Below, piece by piece: positions 18,301 through 26,585 of a DNA stretch of 38,594 bases; position 1 is the first letter of the stretch; each line of letters begins with the position of its first letter. The position numbers were made by a program, and so were the translations under genes. Below the pieces are notes generated by a model. That model was not told the DNA's origin, ran no database searches, and worked only from the letters and a program-made list of their open reading frames with translations. Origin of the DNA: Bacillota bacterium. Its GTDB lineage: Bacteria; Bacillota; Clostridia; Peptostreptococcales; Anaerovoracaceae. The DNA lies in assembly GCA_030530285.1 (NCBI GenBank), contig JAUMVD010000016.1:1-38594 (forward strand), given 5' to 3'.

Positions 18301-18872
18301 CCATAGAGGAATACGAGACCGTCAGAGAGCGATACGAGTTCCTCACGTCCCAGCAGGCTGACATACAGGAAGCCATGGACAACCTGAACGGCATCATCGC
18401 CGACATGGATAAGACCATCAGGACGCGCTTCAAAGACAGCTTCGATCAGATTGTGGTAAACTTCGAGGAACAATTCCAGCGGCTGTTTGGCGGAGGACAT
18501 GCGGAGCTCAGGTTATCCGATGACGCGAACCCGCTGGAATCAAATATAGATATCGTGGCGCAGCCTCCTGGCAAAAAACTGCAGAATATCAATCTGCTGT
18601 CAGGCGGTGAGAAAACGCTGACGGCCATCGCCCTCATGTTTGCGGTGCTGCAGGCCAAGCCGACGCCGTTCTGTATCTTGGACGAGGTCGAGGCGGCGCT
18701 GGATGATGCGAATATTGACAGATTTATCGCGTGCCTCAGGCAGTTCAGGGATATCCAGTTCACTCTGGTGACACACCAGAAGGCCACCATGGAACATGCG
18801 GATGTCCTCTACGGCGTGACCATGCCGGAGAAGGGCGTGTCAAAGGTACTTTCACTGGATTTGGAGGAATAA
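15342..18872 (+). CDS. smc: Chromosome partition protein SMC
   Basis: The SMC ATPase that organises and helps segregate the chromosome with ScpAB. N-terminal Walker A GPNGSGKS (31-38). Long coiled coils rich in Glu/Lys run from about 170 to 500 and 670 to 1000, flanking a hinge with a GYEIAMETALGAALQ-type segment. The C-terminal head has the ABC signature LSGGEK (S1087-E1090) and Walker B LDEVEAALDD (D1114, E1115). At 1176 residues it is full length. GAGGAGA lies before the ATG inside rnc. It is followed without gap by ftsY. Confidence 0.97.
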   Translation: MLFKRIEMQGFKSFAEPVTIEFNEGITGIVGPNGSGKSNISDAIRWVLGEQSPKMLRGGKMEEVIFNGTSSRKSRGMAEVTLVIDNADESLPIDYKEVAITRRMFRSGESEYHINGNQCRLRDIRELIMDTGIGVDGYSIIGQGKISDIISNKTESRREIFEEAAGVVAYRTKKAEAERKLQSTTVNMDRVQDIIGEIEGRIDGLREDSVKAKEYLKLRERHKELEINIILKNVENLELKNEYAKDDLMEVGFAIDNLKEEKQQMDEKYSESASRSETLEAISVEARENLLKAVDELNAVVNKGEVDRERLSAIDDNSRRIKEEIEALGEKKARELQNAESFALEKKQIDEETAAAEEALNQKTDAYNALTREVSQLTEEADEFRNKLFEHSTEINSAKAEISSLELLQETLRKRKETLLSEKSSGDSSNRETLDSLNTARGERQEIAEGLEEKKLRAQEMRDEYAANQQEERQLAKTSEELRISIGRLSARKKTIEEMESNYEGYHYAVKHVMKSGLGGIHGVVADLIRVPKGYEIAMETALGAALQNIVCEDDDSAKRAIRSLKENKAGRMTFLPLRSIKAGTSADRDFSAEKGFVGFGPDCVEYDNQYDEVVRYLLGRVVVVDDMDNAVRISKKAAGMRVVTLEGEIINSGGAITGGKYKNRTANILERKTEIAELEKEINEKSAAQSENEKRLEELRNAIGQFSEMIGSLDGQIRADEHALIAKDNEITFAETALKDMKSSSEKVERELVNISEEQEKSAAMVEALAEKIAQREQSMVEVQKLSDEKLTAANARKDEFDALSEEITKARIAVTSCSQRKAHADDIVNRINDTIKEIDSDIAQKEETLAAMAEEKSALTSGHTDIDGLIREKESVKNNAEEYLHDVTEEKAALTADISRMHEDREEISQKLQTLQDQKFELELRKAKNETQLQTYKEKLWEDFEVSYIQAMEFKSETFVMSSAVKENRQIKNRIKELGEVNVGAIEEYETVRERYEFLTSQQADIQEAMDNLNGIIADMDKTIRTRFKDSFDQIVVNFEEQFQRLFGGGHAELRLSDDANPLESNIDIVAQPPGKKLQNINLLSGGEKTLTAIALMFAVLQAKPTPFCILDEVEAALDDANIDRFIACLRQFRDIQFTLVTHQKATMEHADVLYGVTMPEKGVSKVLSLDLEE

Positions 18873-19765
18873 TGTTAGGAGATCATAAAAAAGGATTTTT
18901 TGGTAAATTATCACAGCGGGTCAGCGATGCGCTGGCCATGAGGCCGACTATAGATGAGGACTTTTTTGAGGAACTGGAGGAGATCCTCATTACCTCAGAT
19001 ATCGGCATGGAGACGACAGAAAAGATAGTCGATACCCTCAGGTCGGAAGTCCAGAGCAACAATATGACGAAACCGGAAGTCATCAAAATCCGTCTGGGAA
19101 AGATCATCGCTGACTTTATCAATAAGGGTGACCTGCAGAAACTCAGTGATGATTACCCGCTGGTGATTCTGATGATCGGAATCAACGGAGGAGGCAAGAC
19201 CACTTCCATCGGCAAGCTGGCATATATGCTGAAGAAACAGGGCAGGACGGTCATGATGGCCGCAGCGGATACCTTTAGAGCGGCAGCCAGCGAGCAGCTG
19301 TGCATCTGGGGCGAGCGCGTTGGCGTAAACGTAGTGCGTCACGCGGAAGGCGCCGACCCGTCCGCGGTCATATACGACGCCATACAGTCAGCAAAGGCAA
19401 AGAACATAGACGTTCTGATATGTGATACCGCAGGCCGTCTGCAGAACAAAAAGAATCTGATGGACGAGCTGAACAAAATGAGCAAAGTCATCGGCAGGGA
19501 ATGGCCGGAGGCTTCCAGAGAAAATCTGCTGGTACTGGACGCTACCACCGGCAAAAACGCCGTGTCGCAGGTGTCGGAATTCGGTGAAGCGGCAGGGATT
19601 ACGGGTATCGTACTCACCAAGCTGGACGGAACCGCCAAGGGAGGCATCGTGCTTACCATAGCGGACGAGTTCGACATGCCGGTAAAATTCGTTGGACTGG
19701 GAGAAGGAATAGAAGATCTGCAGGAATTTGACCCTGTGGAGTTTGCTGAAGGGATTTTTAAATGA
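18872..19765 (+). CDS. ftsY: Signal recognition particle receptor FtsY
   Basis: SRP receptor GTPase that docks ribosomes at the membrane. The N domain (about 1-85) is followed by the G domain with GINGGGKTTS (103-112), DTAGR and TKLDG. The acidic A region found in E. coli is missing, as usual in Firmicutes; the protein has 297 residues. The real start is ATG 18872, overlapping the smc stop, with TTGGAGGAA upstream; the frame is open further upstream only inside smc. Its usual partner genes ylxM and ffh do not follow; der does. Confidence 0.95.
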   Translation: MLGDHKKGFFGKLSQRVSDALAMRPTIDEDFFEELEEILITSDIGMETTEKIVDTLRSEVQSNNMTKPEVIKIRLGKIIADFINKGDLQKLSDDYPLVILMIGINGGGKTTSIGKLAYMLKKQGRTVMMAAADTFRAAASEQLCIWGERVGVNVVRHAEGADPSAVIYDAIQSAKAKNIDVLICDTAGRLQNKKNLMDELNKMSKVIGREWPEASRENLLVLDATTGKNAVSQVSEFGEAAGITGIVLTKLDGTAKGGIVLTIADEFDMPVKFVGLGEGIEDLQEFDPVEFAEGIFK

Positions 19766-21090
19766 GCACACCATTAGTAGCAGTAGTAGGCAGGCCTAAC
19801 GTAGGCAAGTCCACATTCTTTAACCGGGTTGTGGGCCGCAGAGTGTCCATCGTAGAAGACACGCCCGGAGTGACCCGTGACAGGATATACGCGGAAGCCG
19901 AGTGGTCGGGAGTGCACTTCGCGCTGATCGATACGGGAGGCATCGAGCCCGACAGCAAGGATGTGATCCTGTCGCAGATGAGAGAACAGGCGGAGATGGC
20001 AATGGATACGTCCGATGTCATCCTGTTCATGGTGGACGGGAAAGAAGGTCTTACCGCCGCCGACAGAGAAGTGGGCGAGATGCTGATGAAAACCGGCAAG
20101 AAAGTCGTGCTTGCCGTGAATAAGATCGATAAGCCGGAGCTGCCGGACGATTTTTACGATTTTTATGAACTGGGGCTTGGAGAACCGATTCCTATTTCAT
20201 CGGCGAACATGCTGAATCTGGGAGATCTGCTGGATGAGATCATAGCCAGCTTTCCTGAAGGCGCCGGCACCGAGGAGGAGGACTCCATCAAGATCGCCAT
20301 GATCGGCAAACCGAACGTGGGCAAGTCCTCTCTGATCAACAAGATTCTGGGCGAGAACCGGGTCATCGTCTCGCCGATCGCGGGAACCACGCGGGATTCC
20401 ATCGATACGCCCTTTGAGCACGATGGAGAGAAATATATACTGATCGATACAGCGGGCATAAGGCGCAAAAGCAAAGTCAACGAGACCATAGAAAAATTCA
20501 GTGTCATCAGAGCGGTGGCGGCCATCGAACGATGCGACGTCTGCATGCTCATGATCGACGCCCAGGAAGGCGTGACGGAACAGGATAAAAAAATCGCGGG
20601 CATAGCCCACGAGGCAGGCAAAGGCATCGTCATTGTCGTAAACAAATGGGACCTGATCGACAAGGAGACGGGTACCATGAACGCGTTTAAGAAGGACATC
20701 GCCAGAGAACTGGGCTTCATGTCCTATGCGCCTTCGGTGTTCATCTCGGCCCTGACCGGCCAGAGAGTGAATCAGGTCATCGATATGGCGAAATACGTAG
20801 CCGAAAACAGAGCCATGAGAGTACCGACAGGTCAGCTCAACACCCTCATCACCGACGCGACCATGATGAAGCAGCCGCCGGCGGACAAGGGCAAGAGACT
20901 GAAGATCTACTATGTGACGCAGGTAGGAGTGAAACCGCCGCTGTTCTCATTCAAGATCAATTCCAGACCGCTGATGCATTTTTCCTATTCCAGATATCTG
21001 GAAAATAAAATCAGAGAGGCTTACGGATTCGAAGGTACTTCACTGAAGTTCGTCTTCAGAGAAAAAGGCGAGAAAGAAGAGGAATTCTAA
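19762..21090 (+). CDS. der: Ribosome-associated GTPase Der (EngA)
   Basis: Tandem-GTPase needed for 50S subunit assembly. The two G domains each have Walker A motifs: GRPNVGKS near the N-terminus and GKPNVGKS at 182-189. Each has its own DT(A/G)G and NKxD motifs. A KH-like domain closes the protein (SRYLENKIREAYGFEGT). 442 residues is normal. It overlaps ftsY by 4 bp (ATGA), so translation is likely coupled. Confidence 0.97.
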   Translation: MSTPLVAVVGRPNVGKSTFFNRVVGRRVSIVEDTPGVTRDRIYAEAEWSGVHFALIDTGGIEPDSKDVILSQMREQAEMAMDTSDVILFMVDGKEGLTAADREVGEMLMKTGKKVVLAVNKIDKPELPDDFYDFYELGLGEPIPISSANMLNLGDLLDEIIASFPEGAGTEEEDSIKIAMIGKPNVGKSSLINKILGENRVIVSPIAGTTRDSIDTPFEHDGEKYILIDTAGIRRKSKVNETIEKFSVIRAVAAIERCDVCMLMIDAQEGVTEQDKKIAGIAHEAGKGIVIVVNKWDLIDKETGTMNAFKKDIARELGFMSYAPSVFISALTGQRVNQVIDMAKYVAENRAMRVPTGQLNTLITDATMMKQPPADKGKRLKIYYVTQVGVKPPLFSFKINSRPLMHFSYSRYLENKIREAYGFEGTSLKFVFREKGEKEEEF

Positions 21091-21720
21091 ATGGACAATC
21101 TCCCGATCATGCTTGGTATAGCAGGTCTGATAGCATATTTCATAGGGAACATTTCCCCTTCGACCATCATGGCGAAGCGGCAGGGAATAGACATCAAAAA
21201 AGAAGGCAGCGGCAATGCCGGGACCACCAACGCGCGGCGCGTCATGGGCAAAAAGGCCGGAGCCATCACCTGTATCGTGGATATCCTGAAAGGTGTCGTA
21301 TCGGTACTGATCGGCATGGCCATGGCATCGGATCCCGGAATGTATGTCTGTGCGCTTTGCGTATTCCTGGGTCACGTATGGCCGATCGTTTACCGATTCA
21401 AGGGCGGCAAAGGCGTCGCCACCGCGTTTGGCGCGGTGGTCACGGTGAACCCGCTGATTGGAGTGATCGCGCTGGCCATCGTGGTGATCGTCGTGTTCAC
21501 ATCGAAGAGGATGTCAGCAGGATCCATCATCGGAGCGGCGGTGATCCCATTTCTGGCGCTGATCTTCGAGCCGGGCTTCCTGCCGCAGGCCGTTGTGATC
21601 GCGGTGATCATCATCATCAAACACAGAGCGAATGTGTCCAGGCTCATTCATGGAGAGGAGCCGGTAATGGGCATTTTCAATAAAGACAAAACCGACAAAG
21701 GAGGGCATGAAGATGAGTAG
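21091..21720 (+). CDS. plsY: Glycerol-3-phosphate acyltransferase PlsY
   Basis: Membrane enzyme that uses the PlsX product acyl-phosphate to acylate glycerol 3-phosphate. Five or so hydrophobic segments are visible, and the family loops GSGNAGTTNARR and FKGGKGVAT are intact. 209 residues, with a charged C-terminal tail after the last helix. It starts directly after the der stop and overlaps gpsA, whose product supplies its substrate. Confidence 0.95.
   Translation: MDNLPIMLGIAGLIAYFIGNISPSTIMAKRQGIDIKKEGSGNAGTTNARRVMGKKAGAITCIVDILKGVVSVLIGMAMASDPGMYVCALCVFLGHVWPIVYRFKGGKGVATAFGAVVTVNPLIGVIALAIVVIVVFTSKRMSAGSIIGAAVIPFLALIFEPGFLPQAVVIAVIIIIKHRANVSRLIHGEEPVMGIFNKDKTDKGGHEDE
21697..21705 (+). 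promoter_or_regulatory. Ribosome binding site deciding the gpsA start
   Basis: AAAGGAGGG lies inside the end of plsY. It leaves only about 2 bp to the ATG at 21707 but a normal 7-8 bp to the ATG at 21713. Confidence 0.6.
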
Positions 21721-22729
21721 AATAGGTGTCATAGGCGCAGGAAGCTGGGGAACAGCTCTCGCCACGGTAGTGGCAGGCAAAGGCCATGATATCAGGATTT
21801 TTGACGTGGACGAAAAACACCTCAGATCCATGGAGGAACACAGAGAAAATGTAGACTATCTGCCGGGAGTGCCTTTGAACGATCATATACAGATGGCGTA
21901 TACAAACGAAGACGCCATTAAGGACGCGGATGTGGTATTGTTCTCCGCGCCTGCACAGCATTTCAGAAGCGCCCTGACCTCGGCAAAGGACTTCATCGGG
22001 GAGGATGTTACCATCATCAATGTGGCCAAAGGTATCGAGAAGGGCACCCACAAGAGAATGTCGGAAATCGCCGTGGAAATCATGGGAGATGATGTACTGG
22101 ACAGATACGTCGTGCTGTCCGGACCGTCACATGCGGAGGAAGTCGGCAGAAGGCTTCCGACCACCGTGGCTACAGCATCCCGAAATCATGAAGCGGCCCT
22201 CAGGATCCAGGATCTGTTTATGACGGACAGATTCAGAGTCTACACGCTGGATGACGTAGTGGGGGTCGAGCTTGGCGGCGCGCTGAAGAATATTATCGCG
22301 CTGGGAGCCGGCATATCCGACGGAATGGGATTCGGTGACAACGCGAAAGCGGCCCTCATGACCAGAGGTCTGGCGGAGATTACCAGACTGGGACTGAAGC
22401 TGGGAGCAAGACCGGAGACCTTCGCGGGACTTACCGGCACAGGAGATCTGATCGTTACCTGCACCAGCATGCATTCGCGCAACCGCAGGTGCGGCATCAT
22501 GATGGGAGAGGGGCTGCCTCCGGAAGAAGCTATCGCTAAAGTAGGCATGGTAGTAGAAGGTATGTTCACCGCTGAAGCGGCTTATGAGCTGGCGAAGATC
22601 GCCGGTGTCGAGATGCCGATCACCGATGCCATATATAAGGTTACCAAAGGGACCCTCAAGGCGGCGGATGCCGTAGAGAGTCTGATGGGCAGAGAAAAAC
22701 GCCACGAGCTTGACAGGACGGATGACTGA
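21713..22729 (+). CDS. gpsA: NAD(P)-dependent glycerol-3-phosphate dehydrogenase
   Basis: Reduces dihydroxyacetone phosphate to glycerol 3-phosphate for phospholipids. N-terminal nucleotide-binding GAGSWGTALA. Catalytic lysine region VELGGALKNIIALGAGISDG and the C-terminal helical domain with TGTGDL are intact. 338 residues from this start (340 from the upstream ATG). It overlaps plsY by 8 bp and miaB by 8 bp. Confidence 0.96.
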   Translation: MSRIGVIGAGSWGTALATVVAGKGHDIRIFDVDEKHLRSMEEHRENVDYLPGVPLNDHIQMAYTNEDAIKDADVVLFSAPAQHFRSALTSAKDFIGEDVTIINVAKGIEKGTHKRMSEIAVEIMGDDVLDRYVVLSGPSHAEEVGRRLPTTVATASRNHEAALRIQDLFMTDRFRVYTLDDVVGVELGGALKNIIALGAGISDGMGFGDNAKAALMTRGLAEITRLGLKLGARPETFAGLTGTGDLIVTCTSMHSRNRRCGIMMGEGLPPEEAIAKVGMVVEGMFTAEAAYELAKIAGVEMPITDAIYKVTKGTLKAADAVESLMGREKRHELDRTDD

Positions 22730-24146
22730 GAATATCACAACATATAACATTACAACATTCGGTTGTCAGATGAATGAACATGACTCCGAAACCATATCCG
22801 GCATGCTCCAGCAGCGAGGATACATCCAGGTGCCGGACCGCGATGACTGCGATATCGCGATCATCAACACCTGCAGTGTCAGGGAAAACGCCGACAAGCG
22901 TTTTTTTGGCACGCTGGGGCAGCTGAAAAAAATAAAAGTCAAAAACCCTGATTTTATCGCCTGCGTCTGCGGATGCATGATGCAGCAGGAGCATATTATC
23001 GAGGCGGTGAAGCGCAAGTATCCATGGGTGGACATTATTTTTGGCACCCATAATATTCATGAGTTTCCTGACATGCTGGATCAGCTGTATGAATCCAGAA
23101 AGAAGGAAGCTGTTCCTGAAGGAAGCGAGATCCGGGACAGGAGAGCGTACAACATCGCCAAGCACGATGTGCGCAGCGCCAAAAATACCCGTGTGGTCAG
23201 GGTATATGATGATAAAAAAGAAATCATTGAAGGCCTTCCGGCAAAGCGGCTGTACAGACACAAAAGCTTCGTGAACATCATGTACGGATGTAATAATTTC
23301 TGTACCTACTGCATCGTTCCGTATACCAGAGGCCGGGAAAAAAGCAGAAGGCCGGAAGACATCATAAACGAAGTCAGAAATCTGGTGCAGGATGATGTCA
23401 GAGAGGTCACCCTGCTGGGACAGAATGTCAACTCCTACAAAGGAGAATCCGGCGGCGCCGGAATATGGGATTTCACAGATCTGATCTATGCCCTGAACGA
23501 TATCGAAGGGCTTGAGCGCATCAGATTCATGACCTCTCATCCGAAGGACCTTTCCGACAAATTGATCAGGGCCTTCGGGGAGTGCGATAAGCTTTGCCAT
23601 TACATCCATCTGCCGGTGCAGTCAGGCAGCAGCAACGTGCTTCGCCGGATGAACAGACGGTATACCAGAGAGCAATACCTGGAGCTGGTGAGGAAGTTAA
23701 GGGATACCGTCCCTGACATCGCCATCAGTACAGATATAATAGTAGGCTTTCCGGGCGAGACTGAAGAAGAGTTTGAGGACACGTTGAGCCTTGCCGAAGA
23801 AGTCAGATACGATTCTGCCTTTACGTTTCTTTACTCCGTCAGAAAAGGGACACCGGCAGCCGAGTATGAAGACCAGATACCGGAGACCGTAAAACACGAG
23901 AGATTCGGCAGGCTGGTAGATGTGATGAACCGATGCAGCCGTGAAAAAAACGCCGCTTATGTAGGGCGGATCGAAAAGGTGCTGATAGAGGGGTACAGCA
24001 AGAAAGATGAAGGCATCCTGTCAGGCAGGACAGATACCTTCAAGCTTGTGGACTTCCCGGGAGATCCGGCTCTCATCGGACAGATAAAGAACATCAGAAT
24101 TACAGAGTCAAATACGTTCAGCCTGAAAGGCGAACTTGAGGAATAG
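22722..24146 (+). CDS. miaB: tRNA-2-methylthio-N6-dimethylallyladenosine synthase MiaB
   Basis: Radical SAM methylthiotransferase acting on A37 of tRNAs. The N-terminal UPF0004 domain carries the auxiliary cluster cysteines C15, C51 and C85. The radical SAM motif CNNFCTYC is at 190-197. A C-terminal TRAM domain is visible (from about residue 405). The ATG at 22722 with AGGA close upstream gives 474 residues; an in-frame TTG at 22710 lacks a ribosome site. It overlaps the end of gpsA. Confidence 0.96.
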   Translation: MTENITTYNITTFGCQMNEHDSETISGMLQQRGYIQVPDRDDCDIAIINTCSVRENADKRFFGTLGQLKKIKVKNPDFIACVCGCMMQQEHIIEAVKRKYPWVDIIFGTHNIHEFPDMLDQLYESRKKEAVPEGSEIRDRRAYNIAKHDVRSAKNTRVVRVYDDKKEIIEGLPAKRLYRHKSFVNIMYGCNNFCTYCIVPYTRGREKSRRPEDIINEVRNLVQDDVREVTLLGQNVNSYKGESGGAGIWDFTDLIYALNDIEGLERIRFMTSHPKDLSDKLIRAFGECDKLCHYIHLPVQSGSSNVLRRMNRRYTREQYLELVRKLRDTVPDIAISTDIIVGFPGETEEEFEDTLSLAEEVRYDSAFTFLYSVRKGTPAAEYEDQIPETVKHERFGRLVDVMNRCSREKNAAYVGRIEKVLIEGYSKKDEGILSGRTDTFKLVDFPGDPALIGQIKNIRITESNTFSLKGELEE

Positions 24147-24149
24147 CAG

Positions 24150-25514
24150 ATGAGCACGGTCAACGAGAGAAGAGCCGCCGTGGCGGTGGCGATCCTGACA
24201 TCGTTTACCATGTCATTCATAGGCAGCGCCCTCAATCTATCCATACCATCCATCAGCGGAGAATTTGCGGTTGAAGCATCCACGGTCGGGTGGCTGGTGA
24301 CAGGGTACATGCTTACGGTGGCAGCGCTCAGCGTGCCTTTCGGGCGGCTCGTTGATATATGGGACAGAAAGAAGGAACTCGTTCTGGGCATCGTGATCCT
24401 GGCATTGGGATGCTTCGGATCCATCGTATCGCCTTCCATGGGTTTCCTGCTGGTCATGAGGATCGTACAGGGCATAGGCGGCGCCATGGTCATGAGCACC
24501 AACACGCCGATCCTGATCAGCGCGTACCCTCCACAGATGAGAGGCAAAGCGCTGGGCTATTCCATCGGTTCCGTATACGTGGGATTATCGCTGGGACCGG
24601 TGTTCGGCGGTATCCTCAATCACCATTTGGGCTGGAGAGCGGTGTTCATTTTTGCCGGGCTCATCGCCGCCGCGGCCTTTGCGACGGCAATACGCGGCAT
24701 TCCGGCAGATAAAACGGAGGGCAAAGGCAGAGCATTTGACCTTCCGGGAAATATTTTATTCGTATTATTTATCGTTACATTCATGTATGGACTCTCTGCC
24801 GCCGGCAGAGGGATCGAATCGGTAATACTCATAGGCTGCGGGCTGGCGCTGGGCGTCTGCTTCGTGGCAAGGGAAATGAGGACGGAGGATCCGGCCTTAA
24901 ACATCAGTCTTTTCAAATCAAACGCAGGTTATACCTTATCGAATGTAGCCGCTCTCATGAATTACGCGGCCACATTCGCCATCAGTTATCTCACGTCGTT
25001 ATACCTCCAGATAGTTTCAGGCTATTCGTCCCAGACAGCAGGGCTCATCATGATGGCGCAGCCTCTGATTATGGCAGCGTTGACCCCTAAAATGGGAAGA
25101 TTATCCGACAGGCATTCACCGTTCATCATGTCATCCATAGGCATGGGCTTATGCGCGCTGGGTACGGGAATGTTCATATTTGTCAGAGAGGATACCAGCC
25201 TGGCTGTCATCATAGCTGCGCTTGCGATCACGGGCCTGGGATTTGCATTTTTCTCATCGCCTAATACCAATGCGATTATGTCATTTGTTGAGAAAAAGGA
25301 TTATGGAATTGCCACATCAGTTCTCAACACGATGAGATCAATCGGGCACACGTCCAGCATGGTCATCGTAACCATCATCGTATCATTCATGATGCCGGGG
25401 ATGCAGATCACCGAAGTTGACCCGGATATGCTGGTCATGGTGATCAACAGAGCGTTCGTCATATTCACTGTCATGTGCCTGACAGGGATATTCATATCGA
25501 TGAAGAGGAATTAA
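24150..25514 (+). CDS. MFS transporter of the EmrB/QacA (DHA2) type
   Basis: A 454-residue integral membrane protein with about 14 hydrophobic segments, which suggests the 14-TM drug:H+ antiporter family. Motif A-like GRLVDIWDRKK lies between TM2 and TM3, and RIVQGIGGAMVMS matches the TM4 segment of the family. The substrate cannot be read from sequence. It starts 3 bp after miaB with GAGGAA upstream and ends 3 bp before a LacI-type regulator. Export of a toxic or fermentative product under that regulator is an inference. Confidence 0.87.
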   Translation: MSTVNERRAAVAVAILTSFTMSFIGSALNLSIPSISGEFAVEASTVGWLVTGYMLTVAALSVPFGRLVDIWDRKKELVLGIVILALGCFGSIVSPSMGFLLVMRIVQGIGGAMVMSTNTPILISAYPPQMRGKALGYSIGSVYVGLSLGPVFGGILNHHLGWRAVFIFAGLIAAAAFATAIRGIPADKTEGKGRAFDLPGNILFVLFIVTFMYGLSAAGRGIESVILIGCGLALGVCFVAREMRTEDPALNISLFKSNAGYTLSNVAALMNYAATFAISYLTSLYLQIVSGYSSQTAGLIMMAQPLIMAALTPKMGRLSDRHSPFIMSSIGMGLCALGTGMFIFVREDTSLAVIIAALAITGLGFAFFSSPNTNAIMSFVEKKDYGIATSVLNTMRSIGHTSSMVIVTIIVSFMMPGMQITEVDPDMLVMVINRAFVIFTVMCLTGIFISMKRN

Positions 25515-25517
25515 AAA

Positions 25518-26585
25518 ATGAATATCAAACAGATAGCAAAGAAAGCGGGAGTTTCCGTCGCGACGGTTTCCAGGGTGCTGAACCACCCTGAGAATGTCGC
25601 GCCCGCCACGAGAGAAAAGATCCAGAAAATCATGGAGCAGGAAGAGTATACGCCGAACTGGTTCGCCCAGGGACTGAATTTCAACAGGACCAAGACGATA
25701 GGGCTCCTCATCCCCCAGACGATGAACTCGTCGAATATGGAAATCGCCAACGGCATAGAGGAAGTGGCCAGACAAAAGGGATACATCACGTTTATCTGCA
25801 ACATGGAAAAAGACGCACAAATTGAAAAAAACTACATTGATCACCTGATTGCCAGAAAAGTGGATGGCCTGATCCTGATGTATTCATCTCTCAATGACGA
25901 ATACATGGACATCATCAACGAAGAGAAGATACCAACTGTCCTGATCGGTGAGAACGAGAAGAGACAAAACTGGGATTCTGTTATCGTTGACTGCCGGGAC
26001 GGCGCGGTAAAAATGGTGGCGCACCTGATAGAATGCGGACACAAATCCATAGGCATGCTGTGCGGCAGCGACCCGGAACAGGAATCCAAGGCGATCCTTC
26101 AGGGGTACACCAATGTACTCAAAGCCAGCGGGATCAAACTCTCCCCCGACTACATCGTGAACGTGGAAAATACGATTCAGGGCGGGTATATCGGTACGAA
26201 GAGGATGATTGAGACAATGACATCTCAGGACAGCGGCATTCCGGGCGACAAGGTAGACGCCATCTTCGCCACCAGCGATGAGATCGCCTATGGCGCTATG
26301 GATGCCATCAAGGACAGCGGCCTGAGAATTCCTGAAGATATCGCGGTGGCAGGCTTTGGCAATAATAAGATGTCCAACCTGGTGGAGCCGAAACTGACCA
26401 CGGTGGACGAACCGTACAGACTGGTGGGGATATACGGCGCCAGAATACTATTCGACCTTATCGAAGAGAAGGCAGCAAAGGGTGACAACAGAAAGAGGCA
26501 TACGCCTGAACATATCATATTGAAGACGAAAATGCGCATAAGAAAGTCCTGTGGACATAAAGAGAGAATAGGAGAGATGTTCTGA
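25518..26585 (+). CDS. LacI-family transcriptional regulator
   Basis: An N-terminal LacI helix-turn-helix with hinge (residues 1-50: IKQIAKKAGVSVATVSRVL) is followed by a periplasmic-binding-protein-like effector domain to residue 355. The effector is unknown; the family often senses sugars or nucleobases. The gene overlaps the start of the DHOD-like gene by one base and follows the MFS gene by 3 bp, so these three genes form the accessory end of the operon. I see no clear palindromic operator in the short gaps around it. Confidence 0.92.
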   Translation: MNIKQIAKKAGVSVATVSRVLNHPENVAPATREKIQKIMEQEEYTPNWFAQGLNFNRTKTIGLLIPQTMNSSNMEIANGIEEVARQKGYITFICNMEKDAQIEKNYIDHLIARKVDGLILMYSSLNDEYMDIINEEKIPTVLIGENEKRQNWDSVIVDCRDGAVKMVAHLIECGHKSIGMLCGSDPEQESKAILQGYTNVLKASGIKLSPDYIVNVENTIQGGYIGTKRMIETMTSQDSGIPGDKVDAIFATSDEIAYGAMDAIKDSGLRIPEDIAVAGFGNNKMSNLVEPKLTTVDEPYRLVGIYGARILFDLIEEKAAKGDNRKRHTPEHIILKTKMRIRKSCGHKERIGEMF

